A stretch of 64,000 nucleotides of DNA from Clostridiales bacterium (GTDB lineage: Bacteria; Bacillota; Clostridia; Peptostreptococcales; Anaerovoracaceae), in NCBI GenBank assembly GCA_015243575.1, contig CP042469.1, forward strand, positions 2,694,929-2,758,928. Direction: 5' to 3'. Every line of letters starts with the position of its first letter. Position 1 is the first letter of the stretch. The notes beneath the pieces are model-generated. The model saw only the letters and a program-made list of their open reading frames with translations. It was not told the DNA's origin and ran no database searches. The position numbers were made by a program, and so were the translations under genes. Below are positions 1 to 8,620 of this stretch, piece by piece.

Positions 1-250
1 ATGTCGTTGAAAACCATCCACGATGGTTCTCTTACCGCTCCATGCCTGTTCAGGGTCTCGTCCGCTTGCTCCAGCGGTCGTTGCCTTTTTCGCTGCTGTC
101 CCATTTTGCACTATGGCCTGACTGTCCGAAAAGTATCCATTGAAAACACACTTTCCACAGCAAGGAGGAAAACAGAAGGAAAGGCTTTGTATTTAAGAGC
201 ATCCTTTCGAAACCGTCAATTTAGTTGCAGGCTTCTTACGGAGCAAAACC

Positions 251-1186
251 TTATTTCTGCCCCAACGGCCCCTCTTCTTGCCGGTGCGCTTCGTTTTTAC
301 CCAACGTTGTTTTACTGCCCGCCTTTATTAGCAATATAACAGCTAAAACGATAAACGGAAGTCCGCCAATAAGTCCGGTGATTGCCGGGCCAAACAGTGG
401 GTTATATCCGCTCTTTGCAAAAATGATTGGCAGTGCCGCGCCCGCGTTCACCGTTGAATGGATCATGGCGGCTGGAATGGCGCTTTCCAGTTTGATTGAT
501 ATATAGCCTTCTATAATTCCAAGTACAACACAAAAAATAATCATGGTCAGAATGCCGAGCACTGGATAGCCCCAATAGCTGGTTCCGTAATTGTGACCCA
601 TCACGATAATGGGTAAATGCCAGATTCCCCATATTGCTCCTGAAATAATTAACGAGGCCCTGTCAGATAAAAACATGCGCAGTTTAGGGAGCAGATACCC
701 CCGCCAGCCAAGTTCTTCGCCCATGGTGGGTATGATATTTACAATCGGTCCGATGACAACAAAAGTCAGAGCTTGGATAATTAGCAGCGTGGACGCGGCA
801 AGTCCCTGTTTACCACTTGAAGCAACCATCCCTTTTAAAGTTGTAAGCTCCGGGTCAAACGAACCGGGGAAAATCAGGAAATAAAGCGCTCCGCTCAGAA
901 TCAACAAGACTGTCGGACCGAAGTACACAAGCAGATACTCTTTCACATGTCCCTTTAAGTGAGGGCGAAGATACATATTCCCAAAGCCTTCTTTTGTTAT
1001 AAGCCGTGTTAATACGCTGCTCAGCGCTGGGACAAACATAGCTACCATAGTGATTACCACAGCCAAACCGGTTCCGTAGGTCAGCCCACAGATCGGTATC
1101 AACAAGAACACAATCCAAGTAATGACGATTGTAATCACAATAAATAGTATCAGCCGTTTTTTTTCCACCAATTTCTCTTGTTGCAT
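251..1186 (-). CDS. CPBP family intramembrane metalloprotease
   Basis: Predicted integral membrane protein of about 311 residues from the CPBP (Abi/CAAX-protease-like) family, whose members are intramembrane metalloproteases involved in protein maturation or bacteriocin self-immunity. The family signature is visible: a GEELGWRG motif near the middle, then WHLPI, and a later histidine in AMIHST, supplying the Glu-Glu and His residues expected for metal binding. Several hydrophobic segments lie on both sides. The start is the ATG at 1186, preceded by AGGAGGT at good distance; an in-frame start 81 bases further upstream has no comparable site. The gene stands alone, so the substrate cannot be inferred from neighbours. 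Family assignment is firm, function is not. Confidence 0.85.
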   Translation of the reverse strand: MQQEKLVEKKRLILFIVITIVITWIVFLLIPICGLTYGTGLAVVITMVAMFVPALSSVLTRLITKEGFGNMYLRPHLKGHVKEYLLVYFGPTVLLILSGALYFLIFPGSFDPELTTLKGMVASSGKQGLAASTLLIIQALTFVVIGPIVNIIPTMGEELGWRGYLLPKLRMFLSDRASLIISGAIWGIWHLPIIVMGHNYGTSYWGYPVLGILTMIIFCVVLGIIEGYISIKLESAIPAAMIHSTVNAGAALPIIFAKSGYNPLFGPAITGLIGGLPFIVLAVILLIKAGSKTTLGKNEAHRQEEGPLGQK

Positions 1187-1567
1187 AATAACCTTACCTC
1201 CTGTTATCTTTTCCTTGCGCTTAGTGACAAGCACTTTTGCAATATTAATTTCCTTCATATCAATCACCTCTGACTATATTTTAGTTGGTAAGCAGAAGAA
1301 AAACCAATGGATTTGCAGTTGATAAAGGTTAAGCAAATCAACCTACGCGATACTTTTAATCGGAGCTGTTGTCATATCGCATTAGATGGGGTAAATAGTA
1401 CAGCAGATAAACTCAGCTTAACGGCATAGTTTGTATACAAATCAGTGGCTGCCAAAATTAATGGCCTTCCCCTGATTTTGTACTATTATCATCTATTTTT
1501 ATGTCATCTCATCGCTAATTTCAGTATCTTTTTCATTCAGCGTAGTTTTGATATGGCTTCACGGTTC
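1187..1567. other. gene-free stretch upstream of the CPBP gene
   Basis: About 380 bases with no reading frame I would support. It must hold the promoter of the CPBP protease on the minus strand, but I see no clear -35/-10 pair. The right end runs into the hairpin-rich element at 1568-1708. Confidence 0.4.
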
Positions 1568-1708
1568 CAGGCAAGAGGACTTTGCATCTTTGCTACGCAA
1601 ATCTGCCGCCCGGCGCCGCCTCATTCAGGCGGCTTGGGCCGCTCACTGAGAAACAGTCTGCTGGACTGTTTCTCTTCCGTTCGCGCCTTTGCAGGTTCGA
1701 GTCCTCTT
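1568..1708. repeat. hairpin-rich element carrying pieces of the tRNA-Leu 3' end
   Basis: A 141-bp stretch bounded by the inverted pair AAGAGGACT (1573-1581) and AGTCCTCTT (1700-1708). Inside are two clean hairpins: GCCGCC/GGCGGC (1615-1620 with 1628-1633) and a 9-bp stem GAGAAACAG/CTGTTTCTC (1648-1656 with 1666-1674). Its left end (1568-1581) is identical to 14 bases of the neighbouring tRNA-Leu gene (1768-1781). Its right end (1693-1708) is an inverted 16-base copy of the tRNA T-arm region (1773-1788). No protein is encoded. It could be a small non-autonomous mobile element, a decayed tRNA-linked insertion or a structured RNA; the sequence alone does not decide. Confidence 0.55.
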
Positions 1709-1721
1709 TCCCCCTTCATAG

Positions 1722-1763
1722 AACGAAAAAAGAGATAGGTCAAAACCTATCTCTTTTTTCGTT
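1722..1763. terminator. bidirectional intrinsic terminator after tRNA-Leu
   Basis: Perfect 19-bp stem (1722-1740 with 1745-1763) around a CAAA loop. A-rich and T-rich tracts sit inside the stem, so it can terminate from either side. It begins right at the 3' CCA of the tRNA-Leu gene and most likely ends that transcript. Confidence 0.85.
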
Positions 1764-1849
1764 GGTGCAGGCAAGAGGACTCGAACCTCCATGAAGAAAT
1801 CCTCACACGGACCTGAACCGTGCGCGTCTGCCAATTCCGCCATGCCTGC
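1763..1849 (-). tRNA. tRNA-Leu (anticodon CAG)
   Basis: Read on the minus strand, a complete leucine tRNA is visible: acceptor stem GCAGGCA pairing with TGCCTGC, the class II D-arm, anticodon stem CACGG/CCGTG around the loop TTCAGGT (anticodon CAG, reading CUG codons), a long variable arm, the T-loop TTCGAGT, discriminator A and an encoded CCA end. The long variable arm is normal for tRNA-Leu. The 3' end abuts a strong terminator hairpin, so the gene appears to be transcribed alone. Confidence 0.95.
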
Positions 1850-2139
1850 ATGGCACTTAAATAACTTACTATAAAAACAAGCTTGTGTCAAGTGTTACAA
1901 GGAAATTATTTTAGTGAAAAATTTTTAGGATCGCTCAATGTTTGTATCGGATCTGAGGATGTCTTGTCAAAACCCACGAAAATGAACGTCAATGGATTTC
2001 ATCGCGCTTATTGTATCCAAATCACAAAAAACAGGCGGCGCAGCGGCACCGCCCTTCGATTGCATCACCAGAGTCTAGAAATAACCATTGAAAACTTCCG
2101 GCTTTACTTACACGATTAATATTTTTTTATCCGATATCA

Positions 2140-3519
2140 TTATTTGTACTTTTCAGCCAAATTTCTTGCCGCTAGGACACCGCTTGCAGAAGCCTGAGAC
2201 AGTGAGTGGGTCACACCGGAGCCATCGCCAAGAGCATAGAGTCCTTTGACATTGGTTTCAAGATTGCTGTCAACGCTTACCTTTGAGTTGTAGAACTTAA
2301 CTTCAACGCCATATAGCAGCGTATCCTCGTTGGCTGTACCGGGGGCAATTTTATCCAGGGCATAGATCATCTCGATGATATTATCAAGCTGTCTCTTGGG
2401 GATTACAAGGCTCAGATCCCCTGGAGTTGCCTGCAAGGTAGGTCTTGTAAAGCACTTTTCCATCCGCCTTGCGCTGCTTCTTCTTCCTTTTACAAGATCT
2501 CCAAACCGCTGGAGAAGTACACCGCCTCCCAGCATATTGCTGAGTCTTGCAATGGATTCTCCGTATTCATTGCTGTCCTTGAACGGCTCGGTGAACTGGT
2601 TGGATACCAGAAGTGCAAAGTTGGTGTTTTCCGTACGGAGATCGGGATCCGCATAGCTATGACCATTTACTGTAACGATGCCGTTGGTGTTTTCCGCAAC
2701 CACCTCACCGTAAGGGTTCATACAGAAGGTCCTGACCATGTCATTATATTTGTCCGTCTTATATACAATTTTACTTTCATAAACGTCATCCGTGATGTGT
2801 TTAAAAATTTCTGCGGGCAGCTCAACGCGTACGCCGATATCCACTCGGTTTTTCTTGAGGTCAATTCCGAATTTGTCGCAGACGCTTGAAATCCACTTTG
2901 AACCGGAACGCCCTGTTGCAAGAATGAGCTCACTGCACTCATACTCTTCCTGCTTGTCTGTTACGATGCGAAAGCCTTCTTCCAGCTTTTCTACATCGAC
3001 AACCTGAGTGTAGAATTGGGTATCGATTCTTTCCTTTATATATTCGAAAATTCTCTCCAGTATTTTTACGTTTCTATCCGTTCCCAGATGTCTAACCTTC
3101 GCATCCAATAAATGCAGGTTATTTCTCAGTGCCAGCGTCTTCAGATCTGAATTCGCTGTGGAATAGAGTTTTGCGTCTTCTCCTCCCATGCTGCAAAGTA
3201 CTTGATCCACATATTCCATCAAATCCAAGGCGGCCTCAGTACCGACATAATTGTGCAGGTCACCGCCAAACTGGGTCGTGATGTTATATTTTCCGTCAGA
3301 CAGGGTTCCGGCACCGCCGTAGCCGTTCATAATATGACAAGGCACGCAGCGGATACAGTTTTTAACCTTTCCCAGCTTGATGGGACATACTCTTTTCTCA
3401 AGAGGCGCACCTTTATCAATCATAAGGACTTTGGCATTATTGGTAAGCTTGGTCAGTTCGTATGACATAAAAACTCCGCTCGCGCCAGCACCCACAATAA
3501 TGATGTCGTATTTTTTCAT
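2140..3519 (-). CDS. NAD(P)/FAD-dependent oxidoreductase (COG2509-like)
   Basis: Protein of about 459 residues with an N-terminal Rossmann dinucleotide-binding motif (GAGASG, residues 10-15) and a late FAD-binding stretch ending in ALGDGSGV. It resembles the widespread uncharacterised FAD-dependent dehydrogenases of the COG2509 type. An early cluster, CIRCVPCH, with a further cysteine before it, could bind metal or take part in redox chemistry. The start chosen is ATG 3519, which has GGAG six bases upstream; a GTG four codons earlier lies before that site. The substrate is unknown. No partner genes are adjacent: the flanks are a tRNA and a short LysR-type protein. Confidence 0.75.
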   Translation of the reverse strand: MKKYDIIIVGAGASGVFMSYELTKLTNNAKVLMIDKGAPLEKRVCPIKLGKVKNCIRCVPCHIMNGYGGAGTLSDGKYNITTQFGGDLHNYVGTEAALDLMEYVDQVLCSMGGEDAKLYSTANSDLKTLALRNNLHLLDAKVRHLGTDRNVKILERIFEYIKERIDTQFYTQVVDVEKLEEGFRIVTDKQEEYECSELILATGRSGSKWISSVCDKFGIDLKKNRVDIGVRVELPAEIFKHITDDVYESKIVYKTDKYNDMVRTFCMNPYGEVVAENTNGIVTVNGHSYADPDLRTENTNFALLVSNQFTEPFKDSNEYGESIARLSNMLGGGVLLQRFGDLVKGRRSSARRMEKCFTRPTLQATPGDLSLVIPKRQLDNIIEMIYALDKIAPGTANEDTLLYGVEVKFYNSKVSVDSNLETNVKGLYALGDGSGVTHSLSQASASGVLAARNLAEKYK

Positions 3520-3764
3520 CTTTATCTCCACTTTCTTTCTAATCTCAATGTTATATGGAATTTCACCAACAGAACTATTATATGTTCTTCGCTACATTCT
3601 AGCAATAGATAATTTTATGCAATAGAGAGGATGCAGCAGCAGCTGGAATCCATTGCACTAAAAAAGAAACAATGAAACAAACGAACGAAACTAAGCCGTT
3701 CAAATCCATTTCATTGCCTCACATTTTTATATTGTTGCTTATTGAAATATGATGATCTGCATAG

Positions 3765-4061
3765 TTAAGCGATCTGAGTCGCGATCATTCCTTCGATTTC
3801 CTTGGACAGACCCTGAATGGAATCTGCTGCACGGTTTCTCGTATCCAGCATTTCTGCTGCGTATTTGTAGAATACCTTACCGTAGTCGGTCAGGAACGCC
3901 TCTCTCCCCGTCCGGTCGATCAGTCTGACTCCCAGCTCTTTTTCCAGTGAGGAGATTCTCGCACTGATGGTTGGCTGAGTCAAAAAGCAGACATCTGCAG
4001 CTTTTGAAAAACTCTTGTGGTCAACCACCGATACAAATGCCTCAATTTGTTTAAAATCCAT
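3765..4061 (-). CDS. LysR-type DNA-binding domain protein, no effector domain
   Basis: Only 98 residues, whereas LysR regulators normally have about 290-300. The whole product is the winged helix-turn-helix (residues 1-65, with SFSKAADVCFLTQPTISARI as the recognition unit) plus the start of the linker helix, then a stop. The substrate-binding domain is absent, and the 100 bases after the stop show no continuation. The ATG at 4061 has AAAGGAGA upstream, so translation is likely. It begins 22 bp after trxB and should share the trxB transcript and its glycine riboswitch. It could act as a minimal DNA-binding protein or be a decayed regulator. Confidence 0.75.
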   Translation of the reverse strand: MDFKQIEAFVSVVDHKSFSKAADVCFLTQPTISARISSLEKELGVRLIDRTGREAFLTDYGKVFYKYAAEMLDTRNRAADSIQGLSKEIEGMIATQIA

Positions 4062-4083
4062 AATCGTCTCCTTTCCCTTTCCC

Positions 4084-5031
4084 CTAAGCAGTTTCTTCCG
4101 TTTCTTCAATGTATTTTCCGGCCTGCACTGCGGCAATTGCACCGTCTGCTGCAGCAGTGACTACCTGCCGCAGGCTTTTCTCTCTGATATCACCTGCTGC
4201 AAATACCCCGTCAATATTGGTTTTCATATCCTCATCCGTGATAATATAGCCTTTGTCATTTAAATTGAGCTTGCCCTGGTACAGTCCCGTTGCCGGGGAA
4301 TAGCCGATAAATACAAATATGCCAAAGGTACCGTCATTTGGGTCAGCCTTGATCTCTGTAACCGTGCCGTCCTTAACGTTTTCCAGCACCATGGATTCCA
4401 GAATACCATCCCCCTTGACTTCCTTAATGACCGTATGATACATGAACTTCAGTTTATCTGTCTGAAACGCCTTTTCCTGAATAGACTTTGCAGCCCGCAG
4501 AATGCGTCTGCGGTGGAGTACCGTTACCTGCTTTGCAAATTTGGTGAGATACATCGCTTCTTCCAGTGCCGCATCTCCTCCGCCTACCACATAAACGTCG
4601 AGCCCTCTGAAGAATGGTCCGTCACAGGTACCGCAATGAGAAATACCCCTGCCTATAAAATCATCTTCTCCCTTGCAGCCGATGGGCTTAGCAGTGGCGC
4701 CTCCTGCAATGATAACCGTTTTGGCTTGATATCTGTCCCTGCTGCCTACTACGGTCTTAACCTTGCCTTCTAGCGAAACTTCTGTTACTGTATCATAAAC
4801 TTGTTCGATTCCAAACTTTTTGACCTGTGACGACATTCTGTCGATCAGTGTTGCTCCGCTTTCCTCAAGCTCAGAGCCCGGATAGTTTTCTATCTCTGCA
4901 GTCTGAAGAATTTGTCCTCCATCTTGCGCTTGCTCAATGAGCAATGTATCCAGCATGGCTCTTCCTGCATAAATCCCTGCCGAAAGCCCCGCTGGACCTC
5001 CGCCGATAATAATCAAATCATAAGTTTTCAA
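4084..5031 (-). CDS. trxB: thioredoxin reductase
   Basis: About 315 residues, the usual length for bacterial NADPH-thioredoxin reductase, which passes electrons from NADPH through FAD to thioredoxin. FAD-binding GGGPAG is at the N-terminus, the redox-active pair lies in HCGTCDGPF near residue 133, the NADPH-binding GGGDAALEEA with HRRR follows, and AAGDI closes the FAD site. The active site reads C-G-T-C where C-A-[TV]-C is more common. I favour the TTG at 5031, which has AGAGGTG just upstream; an ATG 18 bases earlier lies before this site. A tandem glycine riboswitch precedes the gene. In glycine-fermenting clostridia trxB supplies electrons to glycine reductase, but no grd gene is present here. 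Confidence 0.9.
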   Translation of the reverse strand: MKTYDLIIIGGGPAGLSAGIYAGRAMLDTLLIEQAQDGGQILQTAEIENYPGSELEESGATLIDRMSSQVKKFGIEQVYDTVTEVSLEGKVKTVVGSRDRYQAKTVIIAGGATAKPIGCKGEDDFIGRGISHCGTCDGPFFRGLDVYVVGGGDAALEEAMYLTKFAKQVTVLHRRRILRAAKSIQEKAFQTDKLKFMYHTVIKEVKGDGILESMVLENVKDGTVTEIKADPNDGTFGIFVFIGYSPATGLYQGKLNLNDKGYIITDEDMKTNIDGVFAAGDIREKSLRQVVTAAADGAIAAVQAGKYIEETEETA

Positions 5032-5059
5032 ATTGTCACCTCTAATCATAACATTTAGC

Positions 5060-5105
5060 CCAAAAATAAAAACAGAGCAGAAGGAATAAACGCCTTCCGC
5101 TCTGT
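5060..5105 (-). terminator. intrinsic terminator of the glycine riboswitch
   Basis: On the minus strand a 13-bp stem (one G-U pair; 5093-5105 with 5072-5084) is followed by a T-rich run just before trxB. The 5' arm overlaps the 3' edge of the second glycine aptamer, as expected when ligand binding and terminator formation compete. Confidence 0.85.
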
Positions 5106-5365
5106 TATTAACCTGAGAGATTCCTCCTGATAGGAGTTGCCCCTTCGGTGCAACTTAAAAATTGCATCCCAGCTTCAACTGGGCAATTTCTGTATGGCAC
5201 CCCCAACATTTTCCTATGAAAATGTGTTTAGGTACGCAACGCTTTCCAGAGTTCTGTCCAGCTACGGTCCACTTTACCTGAGATCATCACGCAGATCATT
5301 GGCGTGATCAGCGCTTATTCCTTCGGTGTTGCCAGAGCAATCTCTCCCGCAGCTTTCATCCAGAT
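5106..5365 (-). promoter_or_regulatory. tandem glycine riboswitch upstream of trxB
   Basis: Two consecutive glycine aptamers are recognisable on the minus strand. Aptamer 1 (about 5360-5240) has GGGAGAGA, ACCGAAGGA, CTCAGGTAAA and a closing CTGGACAGAACTCTGG. Aptamer 2 (about 5215-5105) has CACCGAAGGGGCAA and ATCTCTCAGG. These are the conserved cores of the gcvT-type glycine riboswitch. The second aptamer runs directly into a terminator hairpin, so glycine should control read-through into trxB and the short LysR gene. Boundaries are approximate. Confidence 0.9.
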
Positions 5366-5413
5366 TCCTATTCAATTTTTTAATAACGATCAATATTTTC
5401 TATAGCGATTTAT

Positions 5414-5443
5414 ATTATACCAACGAAACCATATTTTAAGCAA
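5414..5443 (-). promoter_or_regulatory. promoter of the glycine riboswitch-trxB transcript
   Basis: Minus-strand TTGCTT (5438-5443), 18-bp spacer, TATAAT (5414-5419). Transcription would begin about 45 bases before the first glycine aptamer. Confidence 0.65.
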
Positions 5444-5526
5444 CCATTTTTTCACAGAAACAGATATCTGTTTTTCACCAAATTATGATTTTACCTGTGC
5501 AGATTCCGTCGCTTCATTCGAAACAT

Positions 5527-6918
5527 CTACTTTCGTATCTGCGGAATGGGTGACTCATCAATTTTTTCGATATTATCGTCTGTTAAATAATATTTTGTTT
5601 CCTTCGCAATAATTCCGCTAAGGAGCAAAATACAGACTAGATTCGGAATCGCCATGAGCATGTTTAGTGCATCAGCAATATTCCATACTGTTCCAAGGCT
5701 CGCAACCGCACCTACGAAAGTGATCGCAACATAAATCAGCTTATATGGAATAATCACTTTTTTTCCGAAGAGATATTCTGCACCTCTTTCACCGTAATAC
5801 GACCATCCGAGAATTGTAGAAAATGCAAAAGTAATCAGTCCAAAGGTCAGAACGATCGGCCCAACAACAGGAATCTGGTTAAAAGCATGGCTTGTAAGCA
5901 CTGCTCCGTCCACTGCACCGCCTCCGTCTGCTGTCACATTGGGATTGGCAATGATCGTGCTGACGAGCACCAGTCCTGTCATTGCACATACAACGACCGT
6001 ATCCCAGAAAGTACCCGTTGCGGAAACCAGTGCTTGTCTCACCGGATTTCTTGTCTGTGCTGCAGCTGCTACGATAGGAGCAGAACCCATTCCGGATTCA
6101 TTGGAAAAGAGTCCTCTGGCTACACCAAATCTCGCGGCCATCATGACACTCGCACCGATAAACCCTCCGCCGGCAGCGTGAGGTGTAAAAGCTGATTTAC
6201 AAATCAAAGCAACAGCATCAACAAGATATGCTCGATTCATCACAATAATAATCAAACATCCGATTACATAAAAAATTGCCATAAAAGGAACAAGGGTTTC
6301 ACATGTTTTCGTGATGGTTTTAACTCCACCCAGAATAACCACTGCAACTAACACCGCCATGATTAAGCCGGATGCCCAAAGCGGAATCTGAAAGTTCTGA
6401 AGAACAACTTTGGAAACAGCATTGGCCTGCACCGAAGCACCTATCCCGAATGCCGACAAGCCCGCAAATAAGGCAAACAAAACGCCGAGCCATTTCATCT
6501 TTAACCCACGCTCGAGCGCATACATCGCACCTCCCAGCATGGTACCATCCGAGGTCTGTACCCTATATTTTACTGCAACAAGTGATTCCGCGTATTTTGT
6601 AGCAATTCCAAAAACACCAGTGAGCCACATCCATAAAACTGCGCCCGGACCTCCCAGTGCAATGGCGGTTCCCACGCCTACAATATTCCCCGTTCCGATG
6701 GTTGCAGCCAGTGCCGTCGTCAGTGCCCCGAACTGTGAAACGTCACCGATTCCGTCCTTATCCTTTGTAACGGACAGCTTAATCGCAAGGCCAATCTTCC
6801 TTTGTATAAAGCCAGTTCTTACAGTCATAAAAAGATGAGTGCCAAATAATAAAATGAGCAGCGGCGGTCCCCAAAGGTAACCGTTCAGCCACGTGAAGAA
6901 GTTATTTACAGCTTCCAT
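5527..6918 (-). CDS. sodium:alanine/glycine symporter (AGCS family)
   Basis: A 463-residue membrane protein of the AGCS family, which imports alanine or glycine with Na+. Family landmarks are GTGNIVGVGTAIALGG near residue 75 and GLFSNESGMGS near residue 270, with about ten hydrophobic segments throughout. It is a close paralogue of the next gene (7100-8491), with the same length, the same N-terminal VNNFFTWLN and the same spacing of the ribosome binding site. Immediately downstream on the same strand lies the glycine-sensing trxB leader, which fits a role in glycine or alanine uptake; the exact substrate is not shown by sequence. Confidence 0.9.
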   Translation of the reverse strand: MEAVNNFFTWLNGYLWGPPLLILLFGTHLFMTVRTGFIQRKIGLAIKLSVTKDKDGIGDVSQFGALTTALAATIGTGNIVGVGTAIALGGPGAVLWMWLTGVFGIATKYAESLVAVKYRVQTSDGTMLGGAMYALERGLKMKWLGVLFALFAGLSAFGIGASVQANAVSKVVLQNFQIPLWASGLIMAVLVAVVILGGVKTITKTCETLVPFMAIFYVIGCLIIIVMNRAYLVDAVALICKSAFTPHAAGGGFIGASVMMAARFGVARGLFSNESGMGSAPIVAAAAQTRNPVRQALVSATGTFWDTVVVCAMTGLVLVSTIIANPNVTADGGGAVDGAVLTSHAFNQIPVVGPIVLTFGLITFAFSTILGWSYYGERGAEYLFGKKVIIPYKLIYVAITFVGAVASLGTVWNIADALNMLMAIPNLVCILLLSGIIAKETKYYLTDDNIEKIDESPIPQIRK

Positions 6919-7044
6919 AATAATAGATATCCTTCCTTTACTCTGTTTTTATTTATTACTCTGACTATTATATAGATTTTTTTTATAGTTGGCTATTTTT
7001 TTTATTATAATTTAAAAATTATTTTGTATGCATTATTTTTATTA

Positions 7045-7078
7045 CATATTAAAACGCACCCTTTTTCTAAAGGATGCG
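7045..7078 (-). terminator. terminator after the first AGCS gene
   Basis: A 10-bp stem with one G-U pair (7055-7064 with 7069-7078) followed on the minus strand by TTTT, 20 bases past the stop of the symporter gene at 7100. Confidence 0.65.
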
Positions 7079-7099
7079 CATAACAAAATCTCTTTGAGG

Positions 7100-8491
7100 T
7101 TAATTTCTGATTTTAGGAATTGGTGTTTTGTCAGATTTTTGAATATTGTCATCGGACAGATAATATTTTGTTTCTCTGGCAATCACCCCGTTCAGAAGCA
7201 GGATACAGATAAGATTAGGAATTGCCATGAGCATGTTCAGCGCATCTGCAATATTCCATACCGTACCGAGACTCATAATAGATCCTGCAAATGTCACAGC
7301 GACATAAATCATCTTGTAAGGTAGAATTCCTGCTTTCCCGAAGAGATATTCTGCGCCTCGCTCGCCATAATAGGACCAGCCGATCATGGTTGCAATAGCG
7401 AAAGTCACAAGCCCGAACGTCAGAACAACGGTTCCTATGATGGGAATCTGGTTAAAAGCATGACTGGTCAAAACAGCGCCGTCGATGGCTGCCCCGCCGT
7501 CTGCCTTTACATTGGGATTTGCCAGAATGGTACTGACAAGCACCAATCCGGTAATGGCACAGACAACGACCGTATCCCAGAAGGTTCCAGTGGAAGACAC
7601 CAACGCCTGTCTGACTGGATTTCTAGTCTGGGCAGCAGCCGCTACGATAGGAGCAGAACCCATACCCGATTCATTGGAAAACAAGCCTCTCGCCACCCCG
7701 TATCTGGCCGCAGTCATCACACTCACTCCTATGAAGCCTCCACCAGCAGCTTGTGGGGTAAAAGCAGAAGTAATGATTAGAGCCAGTGCCTCAACAAGAT
7801 AGGCTCTGTTCATTATGAGAATAATAATACAGCCCACCGCGTAAAATGCGGCCATAAAGGGAACCAGTGCTTCACAGGTTCTCGTAATGGATTTTACGCC
7901 GCCCAAAATTACAATTCCAACTGTGACGGCCATCACCAGGCCGGACAACCCGAGTGGAATGTCAAAATTCTGATGGAGTACCTTGGAAACAGCATTGGCC
8001 TGTACCGATGCCCCCACACCAAAGGCGGAGAGTCCCGCAAATGCCGCAAATAAGGTGCCTAGCCATTTCATATTCAGACCTCTCTCAAGTGCATACATCG
8101 CTCCGCCCAGCATCGTTCCGTCAGAAGTCTGAACCCGATATTTTACCGCTACCAAAGCTTCCGCATATTTCGTAGCAACGCCGAAAACTCCCGTGAGCCA
8201 CATCCAAAGAACCGCACCTGGCCCCCCAAGCGCAATAGCGGTTCCAACACCGACAATATTTCCAGTTCCCATAGTAGCTGCCAAGGCTGTTGCCAGTGCC
8301 GCAAACTGAGACACGTCTCCTACGCCGTCCTGATCCTTTGTAACAGAAAGCCTGATGGCTAGCCCCATCTTTTTTTGTATCACACCGGTTCTCACCGTCA
8401 TAAACAAATGGGTGCCGAACAGCAAAATAAGAAATGGGGGTCCCCAAAGACAGCTGTTCAGCCAGGTAAAGAAGTTATTTACACTTTCCAT
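7100..8491 (-). CDS. sodium:alanine/glycine symporter (AGCS family), paralogue
   Basis: Second AGCS transporter of 463 residues, very similar along its full length to the downstream copy (5527-6918), with identical signature motifs (GTGNIVGVGT, GLFSNESGMGS). The start at 8491 is chosen by comparison with the paralogue: both have an AAGGAT box about ten bases before an ATG leading into VNNFFTWLN; a start seven codons earlier lies upstream of that box. The two genes are separated by a terminator and about 180 AT-rich bases, so they are probably expressed separately. A recent tandem duplication with divergence of substrate or regulation is the likely origin. Confidence 0.9.
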   Translation of the reverse strand: MESVNNFFTWLNSCLWGPPFLILLFGTHLFMTVRTGVIQKKMGLAIRLSVTKDQDGVGDVSQFAALATALAATMGTGNIVGVGTAIALGGPGAVLWMWLTGVFGVATKYAEALVAVKYRVQTSDGTMLGGAMYALERGLNMKWLGTLFAAFAGLSAFGVGASVQANAVSKVLHQNFDIPLGLSGLVMAVTVGIVILGGVKSITRTCEALVPFMAAFYAVGCIIILIMNRAYLVEALALIITSAFTPQAAGGGFIGVSVMTAARYGVARGLFSNESGMGSAPIVAAAAQTRNPVRQALVSSTGTFWDTVVVCAITGLVLVSTILANPNVKADGGAAIDGAVLTSHAFNQIPIIGTVVLTFGLVTFAIATMIGWSYYGERGAEYLFGKAGILPYKMIYVAVTFAGSIMSLGTVWNIADALNMLMAIPNLICILLLNGVIARETKYYLSDDNIQKSDKTPIPKIRN

Positions 8492-8578
8492 AAAAGTACG
8501 CATCCTTCCCATGCCTCTGTTTTTCCCTACTGTTCATTGTATTTACCCTTTCGCCTCATTATGACAATGTGTAAAAGC

Positions 8579-8606
8579 ATAAAAAAAGAACCCTGCGCAG
8601 CAGGGC
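8579..8606 (-). terminator. terminator after the DUF1292 gene
   Basis: Minus-strand stem CCCTGC-TGC-GCAGGG (8591-8605) followed by TTC and a run of seven T. It lies just after the stop at 8621. Confidence 0.8.
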
Positions 8607-8620
8607 CCCTTGCATTTCAA

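Noticed and set aside
1-250. Reading frames on both strands at the left edge, including a basic minus-strand frame starting MGQQRKRQR that runs off the window
   Set aside because: No ribosome binding site or recognisable family; several frames are open at once. It may be the start of a gene beyond the edge, but I cannot support it.
1445-1891. Short frames across the tRNA-Leu, the hairpin element and the terminator
   Set aside because: They are translations of a tRNA gene and structured DNA, with no start signals.
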